DNA of 64,000 nucleotides from Paenibacillus lignilyticus (GTDB lineage: Bacteria; Bacillota; Bacilli; Paenibacillales; Paenibacillaceae), in contig NZ_JAGKSP010000015.1 in NCBI RefSeq assembly GCF_017942085.1, positions 1 through 64,000 on the forward strand. Direction: 5' to 3'. Below are positions 24,363-33,885 of this stretch, in pieces. Position numbers and translations under genes: made by a program. Position 1 is the stretch's first letter. Each line of letters opens with the position of its first letter. Below the pieces are notes generated by a model. It saw only the letters and a program-made list of their open reading frames with translations. It was not told the DNA's origin and did no database searches.

Positions 24363-25984
24363 GCGGAAAAACAGCGGCTATAGATAGAAAAGGGAGGCGT
24401 AAGCGCAGAAAGAAGATCGCGGAAAAGAAACGCTTGTCCGGCTCTAACCTTCCGAGAAAAGAAGCCGGTAATAGCTGCTTGAAGGTCATGCTGTTCTCGC
24501 ATATCTGCGGCAAACGATTCATTACCGGTGCGGAAAAATATTTGTCTTTGCTCGCAAAAGAGATCTCTCGTCACACGGATTGTACCCTGGTCGTGCCTGA
24601 AGACGGAATTTTGATGAAGGAAGCCGAGGCAAACGGGATCAAAACCGTGATTGAACCGTTCTCTATACTATGGTCGATCTACCGTCCCGATGGTAAGCTT
24701 GCGCCGACGGAAACTTCCGTCCTAGGCGATGGAAGTCTTGCCATGCTCATTCAATTGCTGCAGCATCGCAGACCCGACATCGTCATTGTGAACAGCTGCG
24801 TGAATGCGCTGCCTGCCATGGCGGCCAAATCGCTTGGCATACCGGTTGTTTGGATGATTATGGAAAAAATTCATGAGCATGAGGCAGCCCCGCAGTCCGC
24901 ACAATTGATTAATCGGTATGCCGACCTTATCGTAGGGGTTTCCAATCATTCGCTCGCCCTGTTTCGAGAAATCGCGCCGGATGAGAAGCTCATGCTGCTT
25001 CCGCCGTCCTCCACGGTTTGCGAATCGGGCTTGTTGCCGAAATTCCAAGCGAATGAGGAGGAAACGAAACGATTCCGATTCCCTGATTGCAAGCATCTGA
25101 TCGGTTTTATTTCGGCAGGCATGCAGCGGGAGAAGGGATTGGAGCATTTTCTGCAAATGGCGCTAATGCTTTGCGCTAAGCGGCAGGATCTTTGTTTCCT
25201 TTGCATCGCAAGTCCCGCAGGCGATGCGGACTATGATCGATACTGCCGGTCTGTGGTCGAGCAGTCTGAATTCCGGGACCGCTTCCGGTTTTTGGGCTTC
25301 CAGCCCGACCTGGAGCGTATGTACCGTCTGATGGATGTGGTTGTCGTTCCGAGCTTAATCGATGAAGGGTTCGGCATGATCGCTCTTGAGGCTTTGTTAT
25401 TCGGGAAGAAGACGGTTGCCTATCGCTCCGGAGGGTTGGAGGAAGTATTAACGGCAGCAGGCCAAGAGAGCATGCTGGTTGATAAGGGAGATATCAGTGG
25501 CTTGGCCGGCAAGGTACAGGAAGGGCTGCAGTCCCAATCCGCATATGTAGATGTCTATCGGGTGGCGCGGTCCTTCGGTATAGAAGCCTATCGGGCCAGA
25601 TTGGCCTCTTTTATAAGCAGGATTGGCGTGTTGGCGGCAATGGCAGGTTTGCTGAAAGCTGCCGCACATCTAAGGCCTTTGAAGCCAGGCCGGTTATATC
25701 GGGGCAGTCAAACCCCATCGGTGTATTTGCTGCAGCTGGGAGCGAAACGGCCTTTCTCTTCGCCGAAAGCGTTCAGGTTCTGCGGCTTCCGGCTGAGCGA
25801 TGTAGTTGTTGTTTCGGAGCGCAGGCTATTTGCTTACCCCGTGGGGTTGGAAATTCGGCAAGACCGTCTTTCTTTGGGCCGAGTGATAAAGAGGGGGCGT
25901 AGAAAGAAGCCAGGCAAACGGAGTCGCAAGGGTAATACGGTACGAAGGTTCAAAACGCGTAAAAAGATGCGAATATCCGTCTAA
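24359..25984 (+). CDS. Family 4 glycosyltransferase with basic tails
   Basis: The 541-residue protein's central ~370 residues are a GT4 enzyme (FSHICGKRFITGAEKYLSLLAKE, FISAGMQREKGLEHFLQMA, VVVPSLIDEGFGMIALEALLFGKKTVAYRSGGLEEV). The first ~30 residues and last ~35 are strongly Arg/Lys-rich, which is unusual for the family. Around residues 440-510 there is an extra short domain mentioning YRGSQTPSVYLLQLGAKRPF. The basic ends resemble those of the two small basic proteins in this cluster and may bind nucleic acid, polyanionic glycan or coat proteins. The start overlaps the preceding stop. Confidence 0.82.
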   Translation: MSGKTAAIDRKGRRKRRKKIAEKKRLSGSNLPRKEAGNSCLKVMLFSHICGKRFITGAEKYLSLLAKEISRHTDCTLVVPEDGILMKEAEANGIKTVIEPFSILWSIYRPDGKLAPTETSVLGDGSLAMLIQLLQHRRPDIVIVNSCVNALPAMAAKSLGIPVVWMIMEKIHEHEAAPQSAQLINRYADLIVGVSNHSLALFREIAPDEKLMLLPPSSTVCESGLLPKFQANEEETKRFRFPDCKHLIGFISAGMQREKGLEHFLQMALMLCAKRQDLCFLCIASPAGDADYDRYCRSVVEQSEFRDRFRFLGFQPDLERMYRLMDVVVVPSLIDEGFGMIALEALLFGKKTVAYRSGGLEEVLTAAGQESMLVDKGDISGLAGKVQEGLQSQSAYVDVYRVARSFGIEAYRARLASFISRIGVLAAMAGLLKAAAHLRPLKPGRLYRGSQTPSVYLLQLGAKRPFSSPKAFRFCGFRLSDVVVVSERRLFAYPVGLEIRQDRLSLGRVIKRGRRKKPGKRSRKGNTVRRFKTRKKMRISV

Positions 25985-26054
25985 CCAGGCACTTCCTCTA
26001 GGAGGCGCTTGGGAAGATGAAGAGGCAGGATGGACAAGCTTGCACAATAGAAGG

Positions 26055-26101
26055 ATCGGTTCCGAATCGAATGCGATGATTGCATACGATTCGGAACCGA
26101 T
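26055..26101. terminator. Hairpin between convergent glycan genes
   Basis: A perfect 15-bp stem, ATCGGTTCCGAATCG (26055-26069) with CGATTCGGAACCGAT (26087-26101), lies between convergent transcription units. There is no strong T-run, but the placement suggests a bidirectional terminator. Confidence 0.7.
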
Positions 26102-26109
26102 CAGGATGA

Positions 26110-26415
26110 TTAGGAAAACTGTTTCATATGATTCACGAAATCACGATCAGGCGCCAGGTAGGAAGGAGGGAGCTCGGCGGCGATACGATCCCAAACGCGG
26201 CGCTCCACCTTTAAACGAATCGTTCGGTGGGGGTGAAGAAAGAAGCGGTTGTATCTGTTCGCTGAGACGAGGGAAGCGAAGCGGAACTTCTTCCTCTGTT
26301 TCTTCCTCCCAACGCGCAAGGCACGCCGGCTTTTTTTAGGCGTGCTCTTACGTCGTCGAACCCGGGATGGCTTTCTCTTCACAATCCCGGTTTTTACTTT
26401 TTTCCGCACGGCCAT
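26110..26415 (-). CDS. Small very basic protein with RRVW-LP-Y module
   Basis: The 101-residue protein's first ~60 residues are dominated by Lys and Arg (runs such as RKPSRVRRRKSTPKKSRR). The C-terminal part has NRFFLHPHRTIRLKVERRVWDRIAAELPPSYLAPD, matching the module of the 24075 protein. GGAGGT before ATG 26415 sets the start. It follows a glycosyltransferase gene by five bases, as its paralogue does, so the module seems tied to these enzymes. Function unknown. Confidence 0.7.
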   Translation of the reverse strand: MAVRKKVKTGIVKRKPSRVRRRKSTPKKSRRALRVGRKKQRKKFRFASLVSANRYNRFFLHPHRTIRLKVERRVWDRIAAELPPSYLAPDRDFVNHMKQFS

Positions 26416-26420
26416 TATGA

Positions 26421-27653
26421 TTACCTCCATCTCTTTTGGAGTGCTTTCTCGTAGATCGCCAAGATTCTCTCCGTCATCGTAGGAAGAGACCAGTGCTGCA
26501 GGCCAAATGCCTTGGACTGCTCGCCAAGCCGGTTTCTAAGATCGTCCTGGCTGAGAACGGCGAACAGATTCCCGAATAAATCCTGATCGTTCCCTGCGGG
26601 AAAGATCAGTCCTGTCTCCTCATGCGTCACCATTTCCGGAATGCCGCCGGCATTGGAAACAACCACCGCTTTCCCGGCAACATGGGCTTCCATTATGGCG
26701 AAAGGGTGGTTATCCTGCAGGCTCGGAAGCACGAAAACATCCGATTTCTTTAACAGAGCCGGAATGTCATCACGTTTTCCCAAGAATACGACCTCGTTCT
26801 GAAGCCCGTAAGCTGCAGCCTGCTCTCTCATCCTTTCTTCCAATTGCCCATTTCCCGCCAGCCAGCAAACCCAATCATTTCTAACCTTTTTTAAACAAGT
26901 CAGAGCCCGAAGCAAATGAAAATGCCCTTTAACCGGATCGAAGCGGGCCGAGCATAAAATGATCTTCTTCCCGCCGGCGTCGGGCGTAACGGTCGGTTTA
27001 TTCATCTCATGCAAAAACTCCTCCACATCCATTCCATTTGGGACCGTCGTCATCCGATACTCCGGGATAAGAAAATCCCGATTCATGATGCCTTTCAGCC
27101 ACTCCGTCGGCATGATGGTTTCATGGTTATGCATAATGCCGAAGTGCTCGATAAGCCCATAGTAGTACCAGAGCTGGGTTTTACGAAAATCGTCGCTCGG
27201 CATGCCATCCGCTTGGCGTCTTGCGAGACTCTCGGTCGAGAGGCACCCGTGGATCGTAGAAACCAATGCGGTATGGGGGTGGCGGATCCGAGCAAATGCC
27301 CGGGCGGAAATGACGTCTTGCGTATGAATAACGTCATAGGCGGCCGGCCGGAAATAAGCGGCAGCTGCTTCGAAGCAATATTTATCGATTTCCATATATT
27401 TCACGTCTTGATCAAGCCCCGGGAGATGGTTGGCGAAATACGTATCCGCTTTGGCGGAGATCATGGGCTGAATTTGGTTTTTATTCAGAACCCAGCCCTT
27501 GTTAAGGATATAAAAGCCGGAGTCATCGGGCATTCTGCAGAAAATATCCACTTCATGCCCTCTCGCTTCCAATCCCCGCTTCAACTGCAATACATATTTT
27601 TCTAAACCGCCTACGGAAGGAAGCCCCCAAAAGGTGGCAAGCAGAATGCGCAT
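26421..27653 (-). CDS. Family 4 glycosyltransferase
   Basis: The 410-residue GT-B glycosyltransferase begins MRILLATFWGLPSVGGLEKYVLQLKRGLEARGH, nearly the same opening as the 22831 enzyme, and has SARFDPVKGHFHLLRALTCL and SNAGGIPEMVTHEETGLIFP. GGAAGG before ATG 27653 supports this start rather than the in-frame codon at 27677. It forms a minus-strand operon with the small basic protein. The two related enzymes probably add similar sugars to one glycan. Confidence 0.9.
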   Translation of the reverse strand: MRILLATFWGLPSVGGLEKYVLQLKRGLEARGHEVDIFCRMPDDSGFYILNKGWVLNKNQIQPMISAKADTYFANHLPGLDQDVKYMEIDKYCFEAAAAYFRPAAYDVIHTQDVISARAFARIRHPHTALVSTIHGCLSTESLARRQADGMPSDDFRKTQLWYYYGLIEHFGIMHNHETIMPTEWLKGIMNRDFLIPEYRMTTVPNGMDVEEFLHEMNKPTVTPDAGGKKIILCSARFDPVKGHFHLLRALTCLKKVRNDWVCWLAGNGQLEERMREQAAAYGLQNEVVFLGKRDDIPALLKKSDVFVLPSLQDNHPFAIMEAHVAGKAVVVSNAGGIPEMVTHEETGLIFPAGNDQDLFGNLFAVLSQDDLRNRLGEQSKAFGLQHWSLPTMTERILAIYEKALQKRWR

Positions 27654-27855
27654 GGTAACCTTCCTTTCTGGTCTCAAGTTTTTACATGTGTATGTGTCTC
27701 CCTCTCATTCCGAAAGGGACAAAAACCCGTTTTCACAAATATGCGGCCAGGGACAAATTCCTATTTTTCATAAAGTAAGGCAGCTATCTAGCGCTTTGCC
27801 GGAACGACATGCGTACGATGATGGCAGGAGCATTCTACCTGGGAGGGACTCATAC

Positions 27856-29133
27856 ATGCAGCCTAATGAACGCTTTAAGATCGCTATCATCGGGCTCGGC
27901 TACGTTGGGCTGCCGCTGGCCAGACTTTTTTTGGAGAAAGGCCACTTCGTCTTTGGCGTTGATACAGACCCAAGTAAAATCAAGCAGCTTTGGAAGATGC
28001 AGCCCTACTTATCCGATCTGACCCGCATGGAACTGAAAGCGATGTTTGCGGGCGGAAGGTTTCAAGTTGGCGTGTCATACGAAACGGTTGCCGAAGCTGA
28101 CTGCGTGATTCTCTGCGTGCCGACGCCGACCAATGAAGAGGCTAAGCCCGACTTGTCCTATGTGTTGCAAGCCATGAGACAGGCGGTTCCTTATTTGCAT
28201 CCGGGACATTTATTGGTTCTGGAAAGCTCTACCTATCCGGGGACGACGGAGGAAGAGCTGAAGCCGTTTATCGAAAAGCGCGGCTTTCGGGTCGGCTTAG
28301 ACGTATTCCTGGCTTATTCGCCTGAGCGAATCGACCCCGGCCAAAAAGGATCGGCTTTACAATCGATTCCCAAAGTGGTCGGAGGCGTTACCCCCGCCTG
28401 CACGCAATACGCGGAACGTATTTACGGGAAGGTCTTTGACGAAGTGGTCACCGTCTCCAACGCGAGAACGGCGGAGATGACGAAACTCGTTGAGAACTGT
28501 CAGCGTTTTGTGAACATCTCGTTTATGAACGAGTTGGTTAAGTTATGCGAAGTCATGGAAATTAACATCTGGGAGGTGATAAAAGCAGCCCGCACAAAGC
28601 CTTACGGCTTTATGCCCTATTACCCCGGTCCCGGCGTAGGCGGACACTGCATCCCCGTTGATCCAATGTATTTACTCTGGAAAGCGAAGCAATTTAACAT
28701 CCCGCTGCCTTTCATCGAGTTAAGCCATCAAGTGAACGAAGAAATGCCCGGCTATATCATGGCTCGGATGGCTAAGAGCCTCCACCCGCTTCCGCTGGAC
28801 CGGTGCAGCATTATGGCGATTGGCGTAACGTACAAGAAGGATGTCAACGACCTGCGTGAATCCATGGCCCTGAAAGTGATGGAGCTGCTAATGAATCAGG
28901 GGGCCCAGGTGAGTTTCTACGATCCTTATATAGCCGAACTTCATGTAGCGGGAACTACGCTGGCACGAACCCCGCTTACGACTAGAAACGTGAAGAAGAA
29001 AGACTGTTTGCTGATTCTTACAGACCATTCTTCGATTCTTTACGACGAGCTCGCCAAGCATGCCAAGCTAATTGTGGATACGCGAAATGCGACGGAAGGC
29101 GTGAAGGACAAATCGAAAATCGTCTTGCTCTGA
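27856..29133 (+). CDS. Nucleotide-sugar (UDP-GlcNAc/UDP-glucose) dehydrogenase
   Basis: The 425-residue enzyme oxidises a UDP-hexose to its uronate with two NAD+. It shows the NAD motif IAIIGLGYVGLPLA (residues ~9-22), the central dimer helix with EMTKLVENCQRFVNISFMNEL, and the catalytic Cys in GVGGHCIPVDP (Cys near 265). The GPGVGGHCIPVDP form is closer to the WbpA/WecC group than to TuaD-like UDP-glucose dehydrogenases, so UDP-GlcNAc or UDP-ManNAc is likely. GGGAGGGA (27841-27848) sets the start at ATG 27856. Confidence 0.88.
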   Translation: MQPNERFKIAIIGLGYVGLPLARLFLEKGHFVFGVDTDPSKIKQLWKMQPYLSDLTRMELKAMFAGGRFQVGVSYETVAEADCVILCVPTPTNEEAKPDLSYVLQAMRQAVPYLHPGHLLVLESSTYPGTTEEELKPFIEKRGFRVGLDVFLAYSPERIDPGQKGSALQSIPKVVGGVTPACTQYAERIYGKVFDEVVTVSNARTAEMTKLVENCQRFVNISFMNELVKLCEVMEINIWEVIKAARTKPYGFMPYYPGPGVGGHCIPVDPMYLLWKAKQFNIPLPFIELSHQVNEEMPGYIMARMAKSLHPLPLDRCSIMAIGVTYKKDVNDLRESMALKVMELLMNQGAQVSFYDPYIAELHVAGTTLARTPLTTRNVKKKDCLLILTDHSSILYDELAKHAKLIVDTRNATEGVKDKSKIVLL

Positions 29134-29161
29134 AGAGAGAGTCGGGAGGTGAGCTGCATTC

Positions 29162-30136
29162 ATGAACATTCTTGTAACTGGTGGTGCCGGGTTCATCGGA
29201 TCCCATCTGGTGCGGGCTCTGCTGCTGCAGGGGCACAGAGTCATTACGCTGGATGATTTGTCAGCGGGCCGGAAGGCGTTTCTGCACGATGTTCTGACTC
29301 ACGAGAATCATACGTTCATTCAGGGATCCGTTTTGAATCGACCTGTAATCAAGAAATGCTTGGATCAAGCGGAAGCGGTGTTTCATTTGGCGGCCATCCT
29401 TGGCGTGAAAAACACGGTGGAAGATCCAATAAAGGTTATCGAAGGCAATATCGACGGTACGAGGCATGTCTTAGAGTTAGCCTTTCGGAGAGGGGTGAAG
29501 GTGATCTTTGCTTCTACGTCGGAAATATACGGCAAGAATACGAATCTGCCGTTCTCGGAAACGTCGGATCGGGTCTATGGAGCGACGTCGATCCATAGGT
29601 GGTGCTATGCTGCGGCGAAATCCATTGACGAGCACTTATGCTTTGCTTTTGCCGATAAAGGGCTGCCGGTTACCGTTCTTCGTTACTTCAACGCCTATGG
29701 TCCAAACCAGACGAATTCGCTGTATGGAATGGTTATCCCTCGATTCATTCATGCTGCGCTGAGAGGGGAGCCGCTGCACATTTATGGAGACGGGTCTCAA
29801 TCCCGCTGCTTTACCTACGTGGACGATATGGTGAGAGGAACCGTAAGCGCCCTTGGCCGGCAGGCGGACGGACTCGCTTTCAACATCGGATCGGATCGGC
29901 CGACCACGATACTCCAATTAGCCCGAACGATCATCCAAATGACGGGCTCGGAATCGCCTATTCAATTCAAAACCTATGACGAGGCCTTTGGGAAAGGGTA
30001 CGAAGACATGCCGGCACGAATCCCGGATTTAACGCTGGCTGCCGACGTCCTTGGTTTTTCTCCGCGCGTTTCATTGGAGGAGGGGCTCGAACGCACGGTT
30101 CGTTGGTTCCGAGAGGAGGTCAACCTCCAGCCATGA
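29162..30136 (+). CDS. NAD-dependent nucleotide-sugar epimerase/dehydratase
   Basis: The 324-residue extended SDR carries NAD site VTGGAGFIGSHLVRALL, FASTSEIYGKN, the catalytic Tyr-x-x-x-Lys in WCYAAAKSIDE and RYFNAYGPNQ. The family includes UDP-glucuronate decarboxylase and UDP-GlcNAcA epimerases, fitting its position right after the dehydrogenase. A GGGAGGTGAG ribosome-binding site precedes it. The stop overlaps the next glycosyltransferase start by four bases. Confidence 0.88.
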   Translation: MNILVTGGAGFIGSHLVRALLLQGHRVITLDDLSAGRKAFLHDVLTHENHTFIQGSVLNRPVIKKCLDQAEAVFHLAAILGVKNTVEDPIKVIEGNIDGTRHVLELAFRRGVKVIFASTSEIYGKNTNLPFSETSDRVYGATSIHRWCYAAAKSIDEHLCFAFADKGLPVTVLRYFNAYGPNQTNSLYGMVIPRFIHAALRGEPLHIYGDGSQSRCFTYVDDMVRGTVSALGRQADGLAFNIGSDRPTTILQLARTIIQMTGSESPIQFKTYDEAFGKGYEDMPARIPDLTLAADVLGFSPRVSLEEGLERTVRWFREEVNLQP

Positions 30137-31299
30137 CGGATGTTCCGCTCATCAGTGTCGTCATTCCATGCTACAACTATGGACAGTTTCTGGGGGAAAC
30201 GATCGATTCCGTATTGAATTCGACGTTCCAGGACGTCGAGATCATTGTGGTCGACGATGGTTCGACCGATCCGGAAACGGTAGACCTGTTGTCCGCCTTA
30301 AAGAAGCCGAAAACCCGTTTAATTAAGCAGGCGAATCAGGGGGTTGCTGCGGCGAGAAACAGCGGGATCGTTGCGGCGAAAGGCAAATATATGCTTCCTC
30401 TGGATTCCGACGATTTGATTCACCCGACATTTTTGGAGAAGGCATTGTGGATTATGGAACTCTATCCTAAGGTCGGCTTTGTGTCCCCTTGGGTCAAAGC
30501 TTTCGGTACGGAGGATTGGGTGCATGATGCCCCCCAATACAACTTCCATACCCAGCTGTTTCGCAATATCACGTGCGGAACTTCCCTATTTCGAAAGGAA
30601 GCCTGTATGCAGGCGGGCGGTTATAAATCCGGGTTTGTAGTCATGGGTTACGAGGACTGGGATTTCTGGATTTCGCTCGGCGAGAAGGGCTGGTACGGGT
30701 ATCAGATTTTCGAAAGGCTCTTCTTGTATCGAAGACACGGACGGTCCATGGTCCATGAAGCGATCGATCATCATGATCAACTGGTTGAACAAATTAAAGC
30801 CCGTCATCCGATGCTGTATCAAGAGGATTATTTGAAGGCACTGAAACGAAAGTGGGAGCGTTCGCCGCTGCTGGATATGAGCCCAAGCATTCTGAACGGA
30901 AGTGCCTGGCATCATTATTCGACCAAACCGATGTCCACAAGGCTGCCGAAGTGGCTGCTGCTGATGCCTCAGACACGAAGAGACCGGCTGTCCACTCGAT
31001 GCTTGAATTTTATAGATGGGCTGCATGCGAATTATTACGCGGTTACCATGGTGGCTACAGAATTTATTACGGATTCGGATATCGATGAATTCAGCTGGCT
31101 GACCTCCGATGTTTTTCATCTGTCGCTGTACGTTCCGAAGATCGAACTGAAGCTTGATATCATGGAGCGTTTGATCTCGAAGCTTATCGTTACCCGCGGG
31201 ATTGATCGGATATTTCTGCTAGGGTCCCGTCAGGGCCATTACTTAAAACCTTATATTATGAATGGGTTCCCGCATATTCCCTATGAAATCATCGAATAA
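30133..31299 (+). CDS. Family 2 glycosyltransferase
   Basis: The 388-residue protein has an N-terminal GT2 domain (LISVVIPCYNYGQFLGETIDSVLNSTF, EIIVVDDGSTDP, GVAAARNSGI, DSDD near residue 95). A ~150-residue C-terminal region of unknown type contains the phrase FLLGSRQGHYLKPYIMNGFPHIPYEIIE, possibly a second binding domain. The start ATG 30133 overlaps the epimerase stop. Confidence 0.87.
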   Translation: MTDVPLISVVIPCYNYGQFLGETIDSVLNSTFQDVEIIVVDDGSTDPETVDLLSALKKPKTRLIKQANQGVAAARNSGIVAAKGKYMLPLDSDDLIHPTFLEKALWIMELYPKVGFVSPWVKAFGTEDWVHDAPQYNFHTQLFRNITCGTSLFRKEACMQAGGYKSGFVVMGYEDWDFWISLGEKGWYGYQIFERLFLYRRHGRSMVHEAIDHHDQLVEQIKARHPMLYQEDYLKALKRKWERSPLLDMSPSILNGSAWHHYSTKPMSTRLPKWLLLMPQTRRDRLSTRCLNFIDGLHANYYAVTMVATEFITDSDIDEFSWLTSDVFHLSLYVPKIELKLDIMERLISKLIVTRGIDRIFLLGSRQGHYLKPYIMNGFPHIPYEIIE

Positions 31300-31311
31300 G
31301 GGGAGGTTGTT

Positions 31312-32040
31312 ATGGAGTACAGAGACAATCGATATTTTACGAATGACTTCAGCTACGAGCGTTATCTCCTTTCGACGGAGGAAGTAATGGGATGTATCGA
31401 TGAAGCGGTGCGGGAAGGTAAAGCGTATTCGCTGGCTCGATTCGGCCACGCCGAAATTGCCGAACTGCGGATTTTTCCTGATTTTTATAATGGCATGACC
31501 TATTACCGAAGGTATAACGGCCTTGCTGAGCAGAATATTCGCGCGGAGCTAATTAAAGCCTTTACCTCTGCGACGACAGTTGGCTTATTGTCGACCGGTG
31601 AGAATGCGTCAGGCGCGGAGTATTCCAAGAAGGCGTTTGTGGATCTTGGTTTAGGTTTCTATACCATTTGCTCTGCTTGGGTCACACATCATATGACGAG
31701 GCTTCCTCAATTCTGGGATTGGATGAAGCAGTACCGCGTCATTCTGGCAGGGAGAAGAGCGGAGGAGGCTGCACCGGTTTTTCGAGCGAACGGAGTGACG
31801 GTCGTCGATACCGTGAATTTGGAAGGTTATGAACAGTTAGAGACGGCGTATACGCAGCTTTACAGTAACAAGGAGTGGCAGATCGCGATTATTGCGGCGG
31901 GCATTCCCGCGACGCTTCTGGCTCCTCGATTGGCTAATGATACAGGCAAGGTAGCGCTGGATTTCGGCCATGCGCTCGATTTAACGATCGACGGCCAAGA
32001 CGGATTCGATTTTGAAGCATTAGTCAGAAATTTGAGGTGA
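31312..32040 (+). CDS. GT-D fold glycosyltransferase
   Basis: The 242-residue protein resembles the GT-D (DUF1792) group, which extend glycans on serine-rich surface proteins in streptococci. Key features are YSLARFGHAEIAEL (equivalent of the S-x-x-RxGDGE signature) near residues 43-56 and the C-terminal AAGIPATLLAPRLANDTGKVALDFGHALDL. AGGGGAGGTTGTT lies upstream of the ATG. A second, diverged member is at 33886-34653. The assignment rests on motif memory and should be treated as likely. Confidence 0.75.
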   Translation: MEYRDNRYFTNDFSYERYLLSTEEVMGCIDEAVREGKAYSLARFGHAEIAELRIFPDFYNGMTYYRRYNGLAEQNIRAELIKAFTSATTVGLLSTGENASGAEYSKKAFVDLGLGFYTICSAWVTHHMTRLPQFWDWMKQYRVILAGRRAEEAAPVFRANGVTVVDTVNLEGYEQLETAYTQLYSNKEWQIAIIAAGIPATLLAPRLANDTGKVALDFGHALDLTIDGQDGFDFEALVRNLR

Positions 32041-32045
32041 GCGGG

Positions 32046-32840
32046 ATGGAATCAGAAGTAACGGTACTCATCCCCACGTATAACGCAGGGGGGTTCCTGA
32101 AGGAAGCGATTGAAACCGTATATAAACAAACCTACGGGCACTGGAAGCTGATCGTCGTCGACGATGCTTCTACGGACGAAAGCATTGCGCTTGCGAAGCC
32201 TTTGCTTGCGGACTCGCGCGTTACGTACATGTGTAACGAGACGAACATCGGACAGTCGAAAACGATGAACGTCGGTTTAGCTGCCGTTACAACCCCTTAT
32301 GTGATCCAGCTCGATGCGGACGACTGGTTTTTTCCGTATACGCTTGAGGTTTTGCTGGCTGAGGTTCGCAAACAGCCGGAGCATGTCGGTCTGGTCAGCG
32401 GGAACATCAATTCCATCTCGATCAATCCGAGCGGAGGCTTTTTTTTCAACATTGTGACGAAGAATCGTTCCTTCCGGGATAAATTCGATTTTCTGCTCTC
32501 CAATATGTCGCAATGGCCCCGGTTTTACCGGACTTCCACGTTAAAATCGATCGGCGGTTGGCCAACGGATGATCCTTATGAAGGCAGGTATATGGAAGAC
32601 AAAAGGGTGCTGATGCGGTTGATCGAGGTTTGCCATTTTCATTGGATCGACGTGCCGCTGTACATCCACCGCAGGCATCACCACAATCAAACGAATTTGA
32701 TCGGTATCTACCGCGAGATTACCGAATGGAATATTCGCGATGCCCTGAAACGCTGGGGGGACGAATATGAGCCCGTGTTTGTGAAGGAGAACGGTTGGAT
32801 CAAGATCGTCGATCTACAGCCCAAATTGGCAAGCAATTGA
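32046..32840 (+). CDS. Family 2 glycosyltransferase
   Basis: The 264-residue GT2 enzyme carries VTVLIPTYNAGGFLKEAIETVYKQTY, KLIVVDDASTDES and the metal-binding LDADDW. The ribosome-binding site GAGGTGA overlaps the end of the preceding gene, favouring ATG 32046 over the GTG at 32037 that overlaps the stop. A late motif RRHHHNQTNL is common in this family. Confidence 0.88.
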   Translation: MESEVTVLIPTYNAGGFLKEAIETVYKQTYGHWKLIVVDDASTDESIALAKPLLADSRVTYMCNETNIGQSKTMNVGLAAVTTPYVIQLDADDWFFPYTLEVLLAEVRKQPEHVGLVSGNINSISINPSGGFFFNIVTKNRSFRDKFDFLLSNMSQWPRFYRTSTLKSIGGWPTDDPYEGRYMEDKRVLMRLIEVCHFHWIDVPLYIHRRHHHNQTNLIGIYREITEWNIRDALKRWGDEYEPVFVKENGWIKIVDLQPKLASN

Positions 32841-32858
32841 GAGAAAGGAGAGGCATGA

Positions 32859-33872
32859 ATGTCTATCCTATTGACCGGCGGAGCAGGCTTTATCGGGAGT
32901 CATACTTGCGTGGAGCTGCTGCAAGCCGGTTATGACGTCATCGTCGTCGACAACCTATCGAACAGCAATCCGGAATCGCTGGTCCGCGTACAGGAAATTA
33001 CAGGCAAGCCGCTGCGGTTTTACAAGGTAGATCTGTTGGACAGCGAGGGGCTAAGCAGCTTGTTCGCCAAGCATGACATCGAAGCGGTCATCCATTTTGC
33101 CGGATTTAAGTCGGTGGAAGACTCGGTAAGAAAGCCTCTGAGTTACTATCACAACAATATTACGGGTACGTTGGTCCTTGCGGATATCATGCATAAGTTC
33201 AATGTGAAAAAACTGGTGTTCAGCTCATCGGCGACCGTTTACGGCTTGCCGGGTTATGTGCCTATCCAAGAGGATGAGACACTTAAGGCAACCAATCCAT
33301 ACGGACGAACCAAACAGATGATTGAGATCATGCTGGGTGACCTTACGGTCGCCGATCCAGCCTGGAGCATCGTGTTGCTTCGTTACTTTAATCCGACAGG
33401 AGCTCACCCCAGCGGGCGTATAGGAGAGGATCCAAAAGGCGTTCCGAGTAATATAATGCCGTATATTACCCAAGTCGCGGTAGGCAAGCTTCAAACGCTG
33501 AGCGTGTTCGGCAGCGATTATCCGACGGCGGACGGTACGGGGGTCAGAGATTATATCCATGTGGTGGATATAGCACGCGGCCATCTGAAAGCGCTGGAAC
33601 GCGCGCTGCGTACGGAAGGAATTGCAGCGTACAATCTGGGGACGGGAATGGGGTATAGCGTGCTGGAGCTCGTGCATGCGTTTGAGAAGGCTGCCGGCTG
33701 TAAAGTGCCTTATCAGTTGGTGGACCGTCGGCCCGGCGATGTGGCCGTCAGTTATGCGGATCCGCGGAAGGCCGAACGGGAACTCGACTGGAAGGCCGAG
33801 AAGGATTTGGAAGCGATGTGTGCGGACGCGTGGCGCTGGCAGTCGCACAATCCCGGAGGATATGCATCGTGA
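32859..33872 (+). CDS. galE: UDP-glucose 4-epimerase
   Basis: The 337-residue GalE interconverts UDP-glucose and UDP-galactose (or the GlcNAc/GalNAc forms). It shows MSILLTGGAGFIGSHTCVELLQAGYDVIVVDNLSNSNPESL, IHFAGFKSVEDSVRKPLSYYHNN, SSSATVYG, Tyr-x-x-x-Lys in NPYGRTK, and LRYFNPTGAHPSG, all diagnostic of GalE. A GAGAAAGGAGAGG site precedes the ATG. In this cluster it would supply UDP-Gal or UDP-GalNAc to the glycosyltransferases. Confidence 0.94.
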   Translation: MSILLTGGAGFIGSHTCVELLQAGYDVIVVDNLSNSNPESLVRVQEITGKPLRFYKVDLLDSEGLSSLFAKHDIEAVIHFAGFKSVEDSVRKPLSYYHNNITGTLVLADIMHKFNVKKLVFSSSATVYGLPGYVPIQEDETLKATNPYGRTKQMIEIMLGDLTVADPAWSIVLLRYFNPTGAHPSGRIGEDPKGVPSNIMPYITQVAVGKLQTLSVFGSDYPTADGTGVRDYIHVVDIARGHLKALERALRTEGIAAYNLGTGMGYSVLELVHAFEKAAGCKVPYQLVDRRPGDVAVSYADPRKAERELDWKAEKDLEAMCADAWRWQSHNPGGYAS

Positions 33873-33885
33873 AGGGGGCACGTCT

